DNA from: Castor canadensis
Taxonomy: Eukaryota; Chordata; Mammalia; Rodentia; Castoridae
Direction: 5' to 3'
NCBI RefSeq assembly: GCF_047511655.1
Contig: NC_133387.1
Span: 25,042,353-25,106,352 of the forward strand
Length of the DNA: 64,000 bases
Notes under the pieces: model-generated
What the model was told of the DNA's origin: nothing
Seen by the model: the letters and a program-made list of their open reading frames with translations, nothing else
Databases searched by the model: none
Part shown: in pieces, positions 41,887 through 56,800 of the stretch
Layout of the letters: each line of letters begins with the position of its first letter
Position numbering within the stretch: the stretch's first letter is position 1
Translations under genes and position numbers: made by a program

Positions 41887-44800
41887 CTGAGAAAGGCAAG
41901 AGGAATTGGGTCCTCAGCAGTGAGCAATGCCCTTGTTTCCCCTGACTCAGTCTTCCCTGATGGTCAGCACCATCCCTTCCCATTCCCCTCAGCAATGTCA
42001 GTACCTGACAAGCAGCTGATCCCCAGGTGCTCTCCCCAAAACAAAGGAGTCTTTGCAAAGTCTGTGGGACCTATAAATCTTACAGGGTACATTACCTGGG
42101 GGATGGCAAGGCCCAGGGCCACACCACCAAGTAAGAAGAGGTTGCTATGTATCCAGTTGACCAATTTGTCAATACAGCCATTGGTGTAGATGACTTTACT
42201 AGCTTCCAAGTAGTCAAGGGCCTGCATACCTTGGCCACACATAGTATTGATCACTGCCTGAGGAAAAAGTTGAAAAGCCAAATGGGACTTCCATACCCAT
42301 ATATTTTCTTTTGGGCCCTTAGCTGATGGGCTTCCCACCCTTCCTAAGGCCTAAATTGTCACACAGTATCTGTGGAGGATCCTGGGTTGGAAATTGCTAA
42401 ATGCAGATTTCTCTTCAAGAGGCCTGGGTGTCCTTCTTTCTTTAGATTTGCCTCTTCAGAGCCCCCATGAGGGCTACCAGAGTGAAAGATCAACAGAGCC
42501 ATCAGACTGGGGTGAAAAAACAAAACAAAACACTTGACAGCTGCCCTACAAAACTGATTGGTTAAGCTAGAGAGAATTCAAAATAGCAGCTGCTCTAATC
42601 AGAAAGGAACTTGGATCATCACTCTGGAGGAAATGAGGTGGGCTGTTAGCTCACCTGGTTGGGGGTAGGCAAACAACAGGAGTAAGGCACAGAGCATCGC
42701 TCACGGCTGGGGTTGTCCTCTGAGCAGTTAAAGTACATGTTCTGGGACCAGTCCTTGTAGGAAATGCCTCCACAGCAGCTGAACTGCAACAGAGCCCACC
42801 ATAGAGGTTAAGAATACCCACCCACTGAAATGGCCAAGGGAATTCTCAAAGTGGCCAAAAGTCTATGGCAAGCTTTCATTTGTAATTTCAAGGGTGAAAA
42901 ACAGCCTTGGACCTTGATTTCAAGCGTTCCAGTTACTTTCACCTGAGATATTTTCTTTTAGTTTCTACTACTTTATATATCTTTCTGTAACTCACTACAG
43001 TACTTGATATTACAGTTATCAGTTACCTCTAGATATTATTTTACACATTGAACTATAAGCTTCTTGAGAGAAGGTTCTGGCTTTTGTAGTTCTGCACAGA
43101 ATCCGTCAAAACGAGGCGTTCAAAAATACTAGCTAGGGCTGGCAGAGTGGCTCAAGTAGTAGAATGCCTATCTAGCAAGTGTGAGGCCCTGAGTTCAAAC
43201 CACAGTGCTGTTCCCCCACCCCCCAAAAAAAACAGTGGCTAGGGCTGGGGGTGTAGCTCATGGTAGAACATGTGCTTAGCATGTGTAACCCGAGTACCAC
43301 CAAAAAAAAAAAAGAAGTAGAAAGTACTGGCTGAAATAATTAAAGGTGCTTAAAAACTTAAAAACTTTGTCTTAAGATCGAGAAAATACCAGAAGACAAG
43401 CTTTAATATAATTATGAGTCCATAATTACTCCATGAAAGCTAATTGGATCCCAAAGTCAAGTGTCTGTTGTACTGGAGGAAGAGGAAGTCAGCAATAGTC
43501 TCAAAAGTACTTTTGTTCAAAATTTAACTTTTCACTCATAGCAGCATTACTCGCAATAGCAAAAATATGGAAGCAACTCAACTGTCCATCCATGAATGAA
43601 TGGATAAACAAAACCTGTAATTTATATACATGGGAATACTATTCAGCCTTAAAAAGGAAGGAAATGCCAGATGCTGGTGACTCACGCCTGTAATCCTGGC
43701 TACTGAGAAAGCAGAGAACAGAAGGATTATGGTTTGAAGCCAGCCTGGACAAACAGTTCAAGAGATACCTCGAAAAAAACCCATCACAAAAAAGGGCTGG
43801 TGGAGTGGCTCAAGGTGTAGGATCTGAGTTAAAAAAAAAAAACACTGCAAAAAAAAAGGAAGGAAAGAAATTCTGACACATGCTACAATACAGATGAAAC
43901 TTGAAATAAGTCAGTCAGAAAAGGACAAATATTGTATGAGTCCATTCATGTAAGTACTTAGAGTAGTCACATTCACAGAAAGAATGATGATTGTCTGGGC
44001 AAGATGAAAATGGGGGGGCGGTGCTTAATGGGTACAGAGTTTCATCTGGGGACAACAAAAACGTTCTGGAGATGGTTGGTGGTGACGGTTGCTCACAATG
44101 TGAGTGTTAATACAGCCTTAAGTATATGCATCTGCATACTTAAAATACTGGGTTGGGGTGTACCTCAGGGATACAGTACTTGCCCAAGATGTACGAGACC
44201 TTGAATTCATCCTCCGCATTGCAAAAACAAACAAAAATAATCTACATATACTTGACAATTTTTAAAATGTAACTTTTGACTAGGTAAATTTAAAAAATCT
44301 GCTCAGTTCCTCATTCCTCCATAGGTCACCAAAAATGGTTTCTTACAAATCCTTCCAGAATCCTTCTGCAAATATATTCTTTCCTCCCTTTTTTTTCCAT
44401 ATACAAATGGTAGATTACTATATATACCACTTAGCATCCTTAAACATACTTCTAAAACAGTGTGTGTGCGCATTTGTGTTCTCTTGTCAAACCCCTTCCC
44501 AGAATCTATTACCTAGCAAGTAGTGAAGAGGCCCATAGACCTAGAGAGTGAGCCATCTCTTGGGGATGACATTAACTTTTACCCACAGCCTCCCAGGTCA
44601 CTAGCTGACCCCACCACACTTAGCCCAGACCTTCTTTTGGCCAAAATCAATGAGATTCTGCAGATCCAAGTCATCTCGGTAGTGCACAATGGCATTGTTG
44701 ATGATCTCACTCACTTTCCCCCGAGCCTGCCAGAGACACGGATAGGGAATCAGGATACAGGATTAATCTCTAATGTATTTCCCCCCTGCAGAAATAACAC

Positions 44801-47800
44801 TAGGCAGGGATCACCTCTCCCCCCCCTCCCCGCCATCTTCTCTATAGTTATCATCCCAGCAGAATCTGTGGGAGGTAGAAGGGCACCCTTCATACCTAAT
44901 ACAGTATGGTCATTGCGCCAGGGTAGCCATTCCCACCCCTATGCCAAGCCCTAAGCAGCCCAACACAGGCTTGGCTCCTTCTTCAACCCACTCTGGGAAC
45001 ACACTCACAGCTACCAAAGTCAGTGCAGCCAAATGGTCCCAGACCACTTCCAATTGCCTCAGCTATAATCTTTCTGCATACTCATTCACTGCCACCTCCT
45101 CCCACTTTAATTTCCCTTTTACATACTGCATTGTTTCTATCATATCCTGTTGATCACTAATTCATCAGCAAGCCTCCAAAGCACACATTAATTTAAGCCC
45201 ATACCCTTCAGAGGCCTGAAGAGTTCATGAGAAGCCATGTCAGCTTTGGTGAATGGAGTACACAAATCCCCATTGGATGGAGGTACCATAACAACCACAG
45301 CAGCCTCTTATCCATCATCTACAGAGGGACAGGATTCATGCCCTCTCCTCTTTAATACCAAAATATAAGAGGGGGATAACTTAAGGGCCAGGGTTTCCAA
45401 GAGATATTAGGGAATGTCTACCAAGACCTGAGGGAAATCAGTTTTCCCCCCAGGCTAAAGGTCAAAGTTAAGCTAGCAATCGAAGATCAAGGTCATCTCC
45501 CCTCAGATCACCCTTTATCTGAACCAGGCTTGAAGTCAGAACCAAGTCCTAATGAGGGAAGACTGGCTAGTTCAAAGCCCATCCTGGGTTTCAGGTACCA
45601 AAGGGCTACAGAAATGCTAGATCTGCCATCACTGTTTCTCAGAGCTGCATTTCAAAATAGTACAGTGTCTATCTACTTTTGTATACAATTACCCCAAAAC
45701 CTTTGTTGACTGATGCAAAGTGGAGAAACTGATTTTTGGGGTGTGCTTTAGCAGAAGGTGCTTGCTTACTGAGTGGAAAGGCACTGACCTCTAGTGGACA
45801 TAGGAAAATTGCATTTTTAGACTCAACATACTTGTATCATTTTGGGATTTTACTAAACCAGGACTAGGAAATTCTGAATTAAAATAAGTGGCTCTCAATT
45901 GCATAATTTTCTACCATGGTCTCTTTCTGCTCCACTGCTTTTATCACAATTTCCTTCTATAGTCCTATAGTTGGTCCCATGCAATAATTTGCCATTTGAG
46001 AAAGGATTTCTGGTTCTTAATTAAAAGGACTGGCTGCATGGCAGACCCACCCCCCCACACAGGGTAAGCACTGTTCAAAATTTTATTTTTCTCTCTACTT
46101 TCTCCTATTTATCTCAGTAAATAATTTTTAAAAAACAGGCTTTTCATGTTGTTTGTGGTGCACTTTGTCATTGACCATTAAAATTTGCAGGTTATTTTAA
46201 CTTCATGTTTATGGAATTTTCTTCCCTCTTGGCCTCTCAGACTGTCAGAGGAAAAACCTTACAATCCTGAAAGTCTCTTTAAATATGGTGACTTTAAAGG
46301 CCATTCACTTATCCCAAAGGAGAATCTTTCTAAGGCTGATGATTCTCAGGGGAAGGAGCACTATGGTTAATTAATCAAGCTAAACAGGCTAAAGCAAGCA
46401 CTTTCCCTTCCTCCTCCGCTCACACCTTAACAGGTCTCTAGGCTCCCAATGCTACCTTGTCTGAGAAGACGAAGCCCAGGACACCAGCAGCCAACTGTAG
46501 CAGGAACACGATGGTGAGGCAGAGGGAGAACTGCGGACACAGGTAGGAAAAGGTAACAGTCTATTACCACCAGGGGCAGCAGCCCCTCCCAGGACCATGG
46601 GAGCGCTGGGGGATTATGAGGCACTTCCTTCTCCCAGATGCCCCCGCTACGGAAAGATTGGGCCTCTGGGACACTGTCTAAGGGGTGGCCACTCTGTGCT
46701 AGGTCACCTGGATAGCACAGGGATAGGGTGAGGTGGGACAGGAAACAAAGTGGAAGGGAATCAGGAGACCAGGAGACACATGGAGGGGCGGGGGAAGGCA
46801 AGGTCATTCCATGGGCCCTTGACCACTCACCGTTTGCAGTAGGCAGATGTTCTCGCGGAGGGATCCTATGCAGCCACAGAAGGTGAGGAGGAACATGAGG
46901 ACACCCACCACGATCAGCAGGATGGCAGGGTCCACCGCCAGGCAGGTCAAGGCTGCCTCTGGGGGAGAAGCGTCCCTCAGCGTGAGTCTATGCCACCAAG
47001 GGGGCTCCCAGAGATGGAGCAAAAGGGTGCCCCCAAACCATTCTTCCCTGGTGAGGGAATCTCCAATGTAGCTGGGTGAAGATTATGGGGAGGCAGTAAG
47101 GGCCCAGGAGGGGTAGTGGTGTTTAATTTGAGGAACTAACAAAGTAAGAACCTTTATTCCTGGGTTCATGAGAGGAGGGCCACTTTCACTCCAGGGAAGA
47201 ATAAGAATGGCATCAGGCTCCCCAGGCCTATAGGTTTTGTTTCCTGGAGACTTTGTGCAGAGGAAGAGAAATGGAGCTTGAGTTACTCCAGGAAGAGTAG
47301 GGAGGGGTAAGGCCCTTGATTGCTCTCTGCTCCAAGAGGCCTAGCCTCTCTTCCAGACACTTCCTAAGCCTCAATCGAGGCAGATCTTGGGAGATTAATT
47401 GGGGCTCTGAGAAACCCAGGTGAGATGCCATGAATGGACTGACATCTTGGAGTAGACCACCAAGACCTGCCTCAGGGAGCGGCTTCATTCAGCCCCAAAG
47501 CTCCAGAAGGAAGAAGCAGGGGCAAGGCTGAATGAGGCAGAGGGGAAGGGGCATGGAAAGAGTTGGGGAAGCGGATGGAGACCTGTAACTCACCTGCGTG
47601 CTTCATCAGCCGGGCATACACACCCACAGCCACCATCACCATGGAAATCACCTGTGGAAACAGGGAAGGAGGCAGACTGAGATTTTGGAAACCAGAGAGC
47701 TCTGAAGGATTTCCCAGGACCGAGTGTTACCACCCCATTCCCTGCCCTGCGATGCTGCTGTTAGTATCTGCCAGAGCTCTACTCCCATGACATACTTTTC

Positions 47801-50800
47801 CTGATGTTATCTCAATCCTTACATCACAATTATCTCATGAGGCAGATATTGTCCCCACTTCATAGATGAAAAAACTAAGGCAATATAACTTTAATACAGA
47901 ACAATGATTAAAAACATGGGCTTCCCGAGGTCTGGGGGTATAGGTCAGTGGTAAAGTACATGCTTAGCATGGATGAGGTCCTGGGTTCCAATCCCAACAC
48001 CAAAATTACTCAGAAAACAAAAACACACAACACCATGGCTTTGGAGTGACTCAGATTTGACTCCATATGGAACAAATTTCTGAGACCTGGTTTTTGTATC
48101 TCAAGATGGGAATTAAGGACAAAGAGCTAGGCATACTGGTTCATCCCTGTAAGACCAACACTAGGGAGGTTGAGGTGGGAGAATCTGGGCATCTCAGGCC
48201 AGCTCGTTCTACACAGCCTCTGTCCCCTTCCCCCAAAGTTAAGATGATGTGTGGAAAGCACTTAACACAACGCCAGACAATAAATATTATCTACCCTTAC
48301 TCACATAACTTGCTCAAGGTCACATAGGAACTTCCAAGTTCTGTATTCTAATTCGTCTAGATCAAAGGTCAGGTTTACAGCTAAAGCAGCACAGAAGGAT
48401 GCATACTCCCAGCTCTCTAACCCCGCTGGAGGGCAATACAGTGTAAGTACAAAAAGTGCCAACGTGAAGGAATGTGCATGTGTGTAAGCACTGGACTGCC
48501 TTGGACAGGAAACTTTATAAACTCCGATTCCAGTGGGGAAGAATAGAAAAACTTAGGCCTTTCAAATTTCATGGCTCCTCCCTGAGAGAACAAATTTATC
48601 AAAGATGACCAGGAATCCCCAGAAGGGCCTTCTCTGCCCACCCCCCCGCCCCCGCCACCTCCAGGAGTGCTGAGCAGCCCCAGTGTGTACCCTCTTCAGC
48701 TATTCTTTCTTCAAGCCCAGTCTCCACGCTGGTGCTAAGCAGCAGCTAGCTGTCGCCATGGCAATAGATGAGGCCAAACTCTGGCAGGAGAGAGTTCTCA
48801 GCAGCAGGGACTTGACCAACTCAGTGGGGCAGGAAATGGCTGGCTAGCCCCCACTTCCCTGAAGACAGCTGGAAAGAGCCCGTCAGGGGGCTTTGGTGGG
48901 AGAAGAGAGTGAAACCCCTAAAATAGGTAATAGGGTCAAACCAGTCCCTTGGGAGAAAGACATTTTTCCTTTCCTTTTGGGCCTCATTTATGAATGTCCC
49001 CTGCTATCTGGCAGGAGACAGTAGGTACATTCAGTAGTAAATAGCAAATCCTGATCTAAAGCCATGTTTTGGAGCTGGTAGAATAGTTCAAGTGGTAGAG
49101 CACCTGCGTAGCAAGTGTGAGGTCCTGAGTTCAAACCCCAGTACTGCCAAAAAAAAAAAAAAAAGTAAAACCATATTTTCAGAACCAGTGTCTGTGTATC
49201 CACAGCCCTTTCTCCTTGTCCCTTCATCTGGCCTTGCCTCTGAGGCCATATTTCCAGTCAGCCCTCACAATCTGTCCAGGAGACAGGGAGCAACTTACAG
49301 AGTGGGTGCAGGACTGGAGGGGCCAGTTGCCCCTCTCCCCAACAGACACAGCATGACCAGGCTCAGGGAGCACAGGGAGGCAGGGAAACCCAGGTCTGAA
49401 GGCCACCCTCTGCCAGAGAAGGATCACCATCTGCCTATTAAAACTCACCACACCCAACTGCAGTTGTAAATATGATTTTACTGAATCATTTAAATCTATC
49501 TATCCATCTTCTTTTTATCTGTTGCTCCCAGGCTTCCTACTGTTCTCCCGCATTAAAATTACTAGAGTGGATAACTTGATTAAATCGCAGCACAGCTAAA
49601 AGAGGGAAGGCGCAGTAAAGAGATGCCGCAAATCACAGGCTACTTAACTCTCTCTTATGGGCCCATAAGTCCAGCAGTTGCTGTAGCAGGACAATGTCCT
49701 CTACCCAAGATGTCCACGTCCTAATTTCACAATCTGTGAACATATTATCCTACATGGCCAGAGGGACATTGCAACTGTGATCAGGATTTGGAGATGGGGA
49801 GATTATCCCTGAGGGCTCAGTATGGCCACAAGCAGACCTTATCAGAGTCAGAGAAGGAGGTATGACAACGGAAACAAGGTTGAGACATGTGCCATCATGA
49901 ACCAGGGAGATGAGCAGCCTCAAAAGCTGGAGCAGACCAGGCCATCCCCCTGAGAGAAAACCAGAAGGGGGCTGAGGATATACCTCAGTGGTAGAGCACT
50001 TGCCTAGCATGTGCCAGGCCCTAGGTTTTCACCCCAACACCACAAAAAACAAACAAAACCAGAAGAAATGTGGCTCTGCCAATGCCTTGATGTTAGGCCA
50101 GTGAGACCTGTTTTGGTCTTCTGAGCTCCAGAAATACAGAAGATTAAATATGTGTTGTTTAAAACCATTAAGGTTGGGTAATTTGTTACAGTTGCAATAG
50201 GCAACTAATACACTATCCAAATCCAATTCATCGGCTGCTATGGAGCTACTCTGAGAACCTGTAATCTATGTATTATATTGGGGGGACCAGGACCATTTAC
50301 AGCCTAAAGCAGTGGTTCTCACCCTTAGCTGCCACTAGAATCACCTGGGAACTTGGGGTGGCAGAGAGATTTAAGAAACTCTCAATGCCTAAGCTGCATT
50401 GCAAACCAAGCAGATCAGAGTCTCTGGCATTGGGACCCAGGCAACAGTAGGTCTGAATGCATTCCAGACAATTCCACAGCCAGTTTTAGAACTTACATGC
50501 CCAAAGCACAATTATCCAGAGATTTGAAGGAGCAGGTAGAAGTTACATTAAAATCAAGATTAAGGGGCAGGAGAGTAGCTCAGTGGAAGAGCGCTTGCTT
50601 AGCATGCTCAAGGCCCCAGGTTTGATCCCCAGCACTGGAAAAAAAAAAAAAGGGCAAGATTAAGACTTTAATTATTATTGTATATATATATATATTTGTG
50701 TGTGTATGGTACTGGGGCTTGAACTATACCTTGAGCCACTCTACCAGCCCTTTTTTGTGATGAGTGTTTTTGAGATAGTTTCTCAAGAACTATTTGCCCA

Positions 50801-53800
50801 GGCTGGCTTTGAACCACAATCCTCTAGATCTCTGCCTCGTGAGTAGCTAGGATCACAGGTGTGAGCCACTGGCACCTGGCCTATTATTAATATTTAATAT
50901 GGTGTCTCTCCTCTGGGCTCTCAAATTCTACATTTCACAGCTTGACCTTTCACACTTTCATTCCTGCCCTCACTTCCCACCCTGGACTCCTCAAAGCTAT
51001 TGCATTGCAAAGTTAATGCTGCTGCTATTGATAGATCAAATTTTAGAGCTGAATAGAGCCTTAGAAATGGGCTCCGACACTCACCTCTTTTTATAGGTGA
51101 GGCCAAAAGAGCAGGCGGGACACTTGACCAAGTGCACATGGGAACAATGGCAACAACTGAACTAAATGCAATTTTCCCATCTCATTTTGGTAATCTGTCC
51201 ATGACATCAGTCTTTGGTATAAAATCCTTATAACACCCACAACGTCACCAATGGCCTCCTTTCATGAGGAGGATAAGTCACTCCTCTCCTTAGGATGGCT
51301 TTTCACATGCTGGCTAGATGAAGCCTGGCTAAGAACTTTTAAAAGCTAGTTACCCTTTTTAAAACAGCTGAGTTTAGCGTTTAGCAAACTTTCTGTTCCT
51401 GAAAAGTTGATCAAATTATATAAAATAATTTGCACACGTCAGAACCTTTATCCTTATGTAAGGCGAGTAATCACGTGATGAAAATGGCCATTCCCTGGGG
51501 TCCTTGCAGAAATGGCTAGTTCTGGGACTGGGGCAGAAAATATAGAAGATAAGCCTGAGACATCTGTGCCAGAAAGTGAGGAAGTGCTCAAAACAAGAAC
51601 AAAACCCCCACACCAGTGTAGGTATGCCAAAGCAATGCAGGAGCGGAGTGAAAGAGCTCCGGATGGCCAAAGCTGGAACAATTTGAGTATCAAAATAAAT
51701 AATGGTGGCCGGTACCACAAGCCTGTAATTCTAGCTACCTGGGAGGCTGAGATCAGGAGGATCGAAGTTTAAAGCAATGGATCTTAAAATTGTTCAGGTG
51801 ACAGCATCAGGAAGCCACAGTGATCTGTTGGTGTACACTATATATTTTGACATTTTAAAACTTTAACATAGTTGGGAGACTTGAGATCAGGAGGATTGCA
51901 GTTTGAGGCCAGCCTGGGCAAATAATTCATGAGACCCCTACCCCCAACATCTCCAAAATAACCAGAGAAAAATGGGCTGGAAGTGTGGCTCAACTGGGAG
52001 TGCCTGCTTTACAAATGTGAAGCCCTGAGTTCAAACCCCAGCCCCACCAAAAAAACAAAAACAAAACTTTAACATTCTCACTATTATCTAATTTATGGTC
52101 CACATCTCATTTCCCCAATTATCCCTATGATGTCCTCTACAACCCTTTTTTTTAGTGATGAGGATCCAATCAATGACCACACACTGCATTCAGTGATTAC
52201 GTTTCCTTTAGCCTATAGACAGTCACCTGGCTTTTTTTCTTTTCTCAATTTTCTTCTTTTGTTTTTGGTCTTTGAATCAAATGACTTAAAAACTTGTGGT
52301 AATCTGGGCTCATGCCCAGTGGCTCACACGTATCATCCTAGCTACTCAGGAGGCAGAGATCAGGAGGATCTTGGTTTGAAGCCAGCTCAGGCAAATAGAC
52401 CCTATCTCAAAAAAACTCTTCACTAAAAAGGGCTGGTGGAGTGGCTCAAGGTGTAGGCCCTGAGTTCCAGTACCACAAAAAAAAAGCCCAAAAAAATCAC
52501 TTGTGGTAAAATACAACATGAAATTTACCACTGGGGCTGATGGAATGGCTCAAGTGGTAGACCACCTGCATAGCAAGCATGAGGCCCTGAGTTCAAATCC
52601 CAGTGCTGCCAAAAAAAAAAAAAAAAGAACAAATCTACCATTGATACCACTTTACACTGTTTAGTGGCCTTAAGTGCATTCATACTGCTGTGCAACCATC
52701 ACCATCAGGGTCCAGGGCTTTCTTACCACTCCATATGGAAACCCCATACCATTGAGGTCTCGCCTCATTCCCTCCACTCTTCCCTCCCCAAACCCTAGTA
52801 ACCAGAGTTCTGCTTTCTTTCTCTATGAATTTACCTATTCTAGACATTTCCTAAAAAAGGAATCCCACAATTGGTGTCGTGCATGTCTGACTTCTTTCCT
52901 TTAGCATGTTCTCAAGGTTCATCCGTGTTGTGGCATGTGTCCTCACCTCATTTCTTTTTATGGCTGAGTGACTTCCAATGAATGGACACACACTATGTAC
53001 TCATCCATGGATGAGTATGTGGGTTATTTCTACTTTTTGGCTACTATGAATAAAAGTGCTGCTATAAACATGCATGTACTGGTTTCTGTTTGGATAGTTT
53101 TCAGTTCTCTCGGGCATATACCTAGGATTAGAATTGCAGTGTTGCATGGTAATTCTATGTTTATTTTTTGGACAAACTGCAAAACTTCTGCACAGTGGTT
53201 GTACTATTTTGTCTTCTCACTAGCAGCACAGAAGGGTTCTAGTGTCTTCACACCCTCGTTAACACTCTTCTGAACTGTTTGTTGTCTGGTTCCGAACTAG
53301 AGCTTCTCCTGCCTCTGCCTCCTGAGTGCTGGGGTTACAGCATGCACCACCACATCCAGCCTTCGCTCTGACATTTTTTTTTGTTTTGGTGATACTGGGG
53401 TTTGAACTCAGGCCTTGAACTTGTTAGGCAGGCACTCTACCACTTACGCCATGGCCCCTCACCTGGTACTAGGGTTTTTAACTCAGTGCCCCACACTTGC
53501 TAGAAAGTACTTTACCATTTGAGCTATGCCCCCAGACCTTTTTGTTTAAGTTATTTTTCAAATAGGGTCCTTCATTTTTGCCCGGGCTGGCCTGGACTTC
53601 AATTCTCCTATTTAAGCCTCCCACACAGTTGGGATTACAGGTATGTACCACCATGCCCAGCTTTATTGGTTGAGATGGGGGGAGTCTCCTAACTTTAGGC
53701 CCAGATGGCTTTGAACCTCAATTTTCTCTATCTCTGCCTTCCTACTAGCTGGAATTACAGGCATGGGCTACTGTGCCCTACTCTGTTTTCTTTGTTTGTT

Positions 53801-56800
53801 TGTTTTTTGACACACATTTTTGATAAGTCCAGGTCAATTGTTTTGCAGGATGTCACTTAATTTGGATTTGTCTGACTGTTTCCACACAATTAGATTCAAA
53901 TTACGCATTTTGACAGGAGTATTGACTATTACACTGATACTGTTGTGTTCTCAGTATACCACAAGAGGAAGCACAGATAATAATTTCTATCACAGAAATA
54001 AGGGACAATTTTACTAATAGATGTGCTTTTGCATCTCATAAGACAATATAGGCAACACTCTAAATAAACTGTCTCCTGGTTTCTGTAACAGTTGTTGTTA
54101 CCGGGCCTCTTCCCTACCTTTTGTTAGCCCTTACTGACAGATAAGCAGCTACAGGAACTAATAATACTCATGGGAGAAAATAGAAAATGGAGAAAATCTC
54201 CCCTCCCCGCCCTGCCCCGCCTGGTTATCGTGACTGTTTTTGCAAATTGGGAAAAGACTACTTTGATTTGATGTTTGTGAGGAAAAACTCCTACTCTAGC
54301 CCCAGGACACTACTTCAGGGCCAGAGCACTGAAAGAGGAAAGGCTATGGGGTCCCATGTTGAAGTCTTGAACAAGTGCTCAGGCGCGATGCCCTGAAGCC
54401 CGTTTCCACTGTGGTGACTCAAGACCAAGGTGGTGTGCCAGCCCCTGACGGGTGAGCCCAGGAAAGACGCTGGGAGGAAAGAATGGATCTCTATTCCTAT
54501 GATATGTATAGGAAACTTCCTTGTAAACTGGAAAATGTAAAGGCATTATTATTTATCATCTCCCTCTGGCTAATGGTGGGAATGTGACCAAGGAGGTTCA
54601 GGTTCAAGGTTGACCTTACCTAGACTCCTCCCCATGTACTTGCCACTCTCCTCCTTCCTACCTGAGGAGCCCTCATCCTTGCTCTCCACGTCGGCCCCCA
54701 TTAGGAGATTTCTTGAACTATTTCCAAGGACAATGGTAATAACTACCTTTTGTCAAGTGCTAAGGCACAGGGTTACAAATAGGAAATGTATGTCATTCAT
54801 TCCAACCACAACCCCAAGAGGCATTAGTGCCTCCACATACAGAATTCTAGGAATGGCCCAGTTCACTCATTTGGCAAGTATCTGAAGTGGAACTGAAACC
54901 TAGATCTGGACGTCCCCAAAGTCTTATGAGTTTGGCCACATGGCTGCCACCCTATCTCTGCTGCATGGAGACCCCAGGGTTCCATGCATTGCCCCGAGGC
55001 TATTACATGGGCGGGAAGATACAGCTTCTCTTGGGTAGCAGCTGGCAATCTTCAAACTAGGTGGGGCTCAAACAGGGAAAGGAAGATAGTGACAGAGGTA
55101 ACAAGGTGCCAACAGAAGATGGCTCAGAAGGAAGGCCCTAGAATGGCACCCTGAAAGGGGAAGACATGCATAGTTAGGCCCAACTGCCCAAACTGCCTAA
55201 GAGAAAGCACTGTCCTTGAATATCTCTACATTCCAAAGACCCGTTGCATGAAGTAGGGGGAACCGTCTCAGCGACCACTCCTCTTTCTCTCTTACAGGCA
55301 ATGGTGGAAGACAGCTGAGGGTACAGTAATTCTCTGCAAGGGAATCAAAACCTTGTAGGGGATGTAGTTCAGGAGTAGAACACTTACCTACCATGTGCAA
55401 GACCCTGGGTTCCATCCCCAGCACCACAAAAAATGATCAGTAACAAAAAACAAACCCAGTTCCTACTGAGAGGGGAGTGGAAGGAAGGACCTTCCCTTCA
55501 TGTCTCAGAACTTACTTTATTTTGGGGTGAAGTCAAGGAAGTCACAGCCTCCTGGACCTACAGCAGGGTCCTCTGTGTCACCTGGCACTTTTGTTTCTGG
55601 GATTCTGAGGTGGCAAAAATCAATGTGATACTGGCTCTTGGCTTTCACCTTCTAGACTGGATGGCATTGTCCTCCAGGAGTAAAGTCTACAGGGCTCTTC
55701 CTGACCAATGTCTGGGGCCAACCCTTTCGTATTTCCCCCAGGCCATGGCTTGTTTTGGTCTTCCAATAATGAATAAGGAAGGGAGTCCACTAGGGTTCAT
55801 GGTAGTATAAGCATTTGAACTCATGGTCCTAGAATGACTGCTACCAAGACTCTATGTCTTCTATTCTTTTTAAAGTTTGCTAGAAATTTACGATTTTCTA
55901 CTTGCTACAAGGCAAAGTTACTAGGGGACTTAAGAAAGTGTGCATGTCTCTATTTGCAGTGTTTGGGATTTTTGTTTGTTTGTTTTCATAAAAGAATCTA
56001 ACCACTTCACTTACCAAGCCTGCCTAGCCCATAGGGATGGTGGAGAAGAGGGTGATGGGCTCCTGAGGTATTTGGAAGTATGTGTAGGGAGAGGGCTGGC
56101 TGGCAGCAAGGGTCTCTGCCACTGGAGGGATTTTTTGCCAGGTTCGATGCCTGGTCACTTCCTCATGGCTTCTAAGCCAGGTTACAAGAGACGGTGCTAA
56201 TGTGGTCTGAGGTGATTCTGAGGGACTTAAGGGACTCAGATATTAGAGTGGGCTTCTTGAAGATGATGCCTCCCAAGTGGCCTAGATTGGCCTAGGGAAG
56301 ATCAAGATGGGGGACCATAAATGCTGCAGTGGAAAAGAAAAAATCCAGAGGCTTAGACAGTAATCATGTGTGGCTCTGGGGGAAGATACTGAAGGGGATG
56401 AGTGCCATTTCTTTTTTTTTATAACCTGACTTGAGGGAGGGGCACCTGGCCACAGGAACAACAGCAGAGAACACAGTTGGATACCTCACTACAAGAATGC
56501 TTGAGCAACTGAGGCTGTGCTATATGGTGACAGATGATGTCCAGGATGGAGGGAGGGAGGAAGGGCGTTATGCCTCTACCCAGTAAAGCTTTGCTCTCTC
56601 ACTAGCCATTCAATAAACACCCACTTTCTGCCACACATAGCTGGGCAGTGGGAATCCAGAAGCAAATAAAGCCGTCTCTACCCTCAGGAGCCTGGAGTCT
56701 AGAAGAGGAGACAGGTAAATAAGCTACATAATTGCAGCTCAAGTAAGGGATGTGACAATCAGGCTAGGTACCAGGTGCACAGGAGCCCAGAGGCATGGCC

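Larger units (their letters stand above)
43510..44300 (+). repeat. L1 3' end, sense, TSPAN33 intron 5
   Basis: tggaagcaactcaactgtcc, atgaatgaatggataaacaa, gggaatactattcagcctta. Interrupted by a composite SINE (43660-43860) and an ID (44145-44228). Confidence 0.8.

Noticed and set aside
41527..42058. Plus- and minus-strand frames near the TSPAN33 3' exons
   Set aside because: Shadows of exon 8 and the 3'UTR in other frames.
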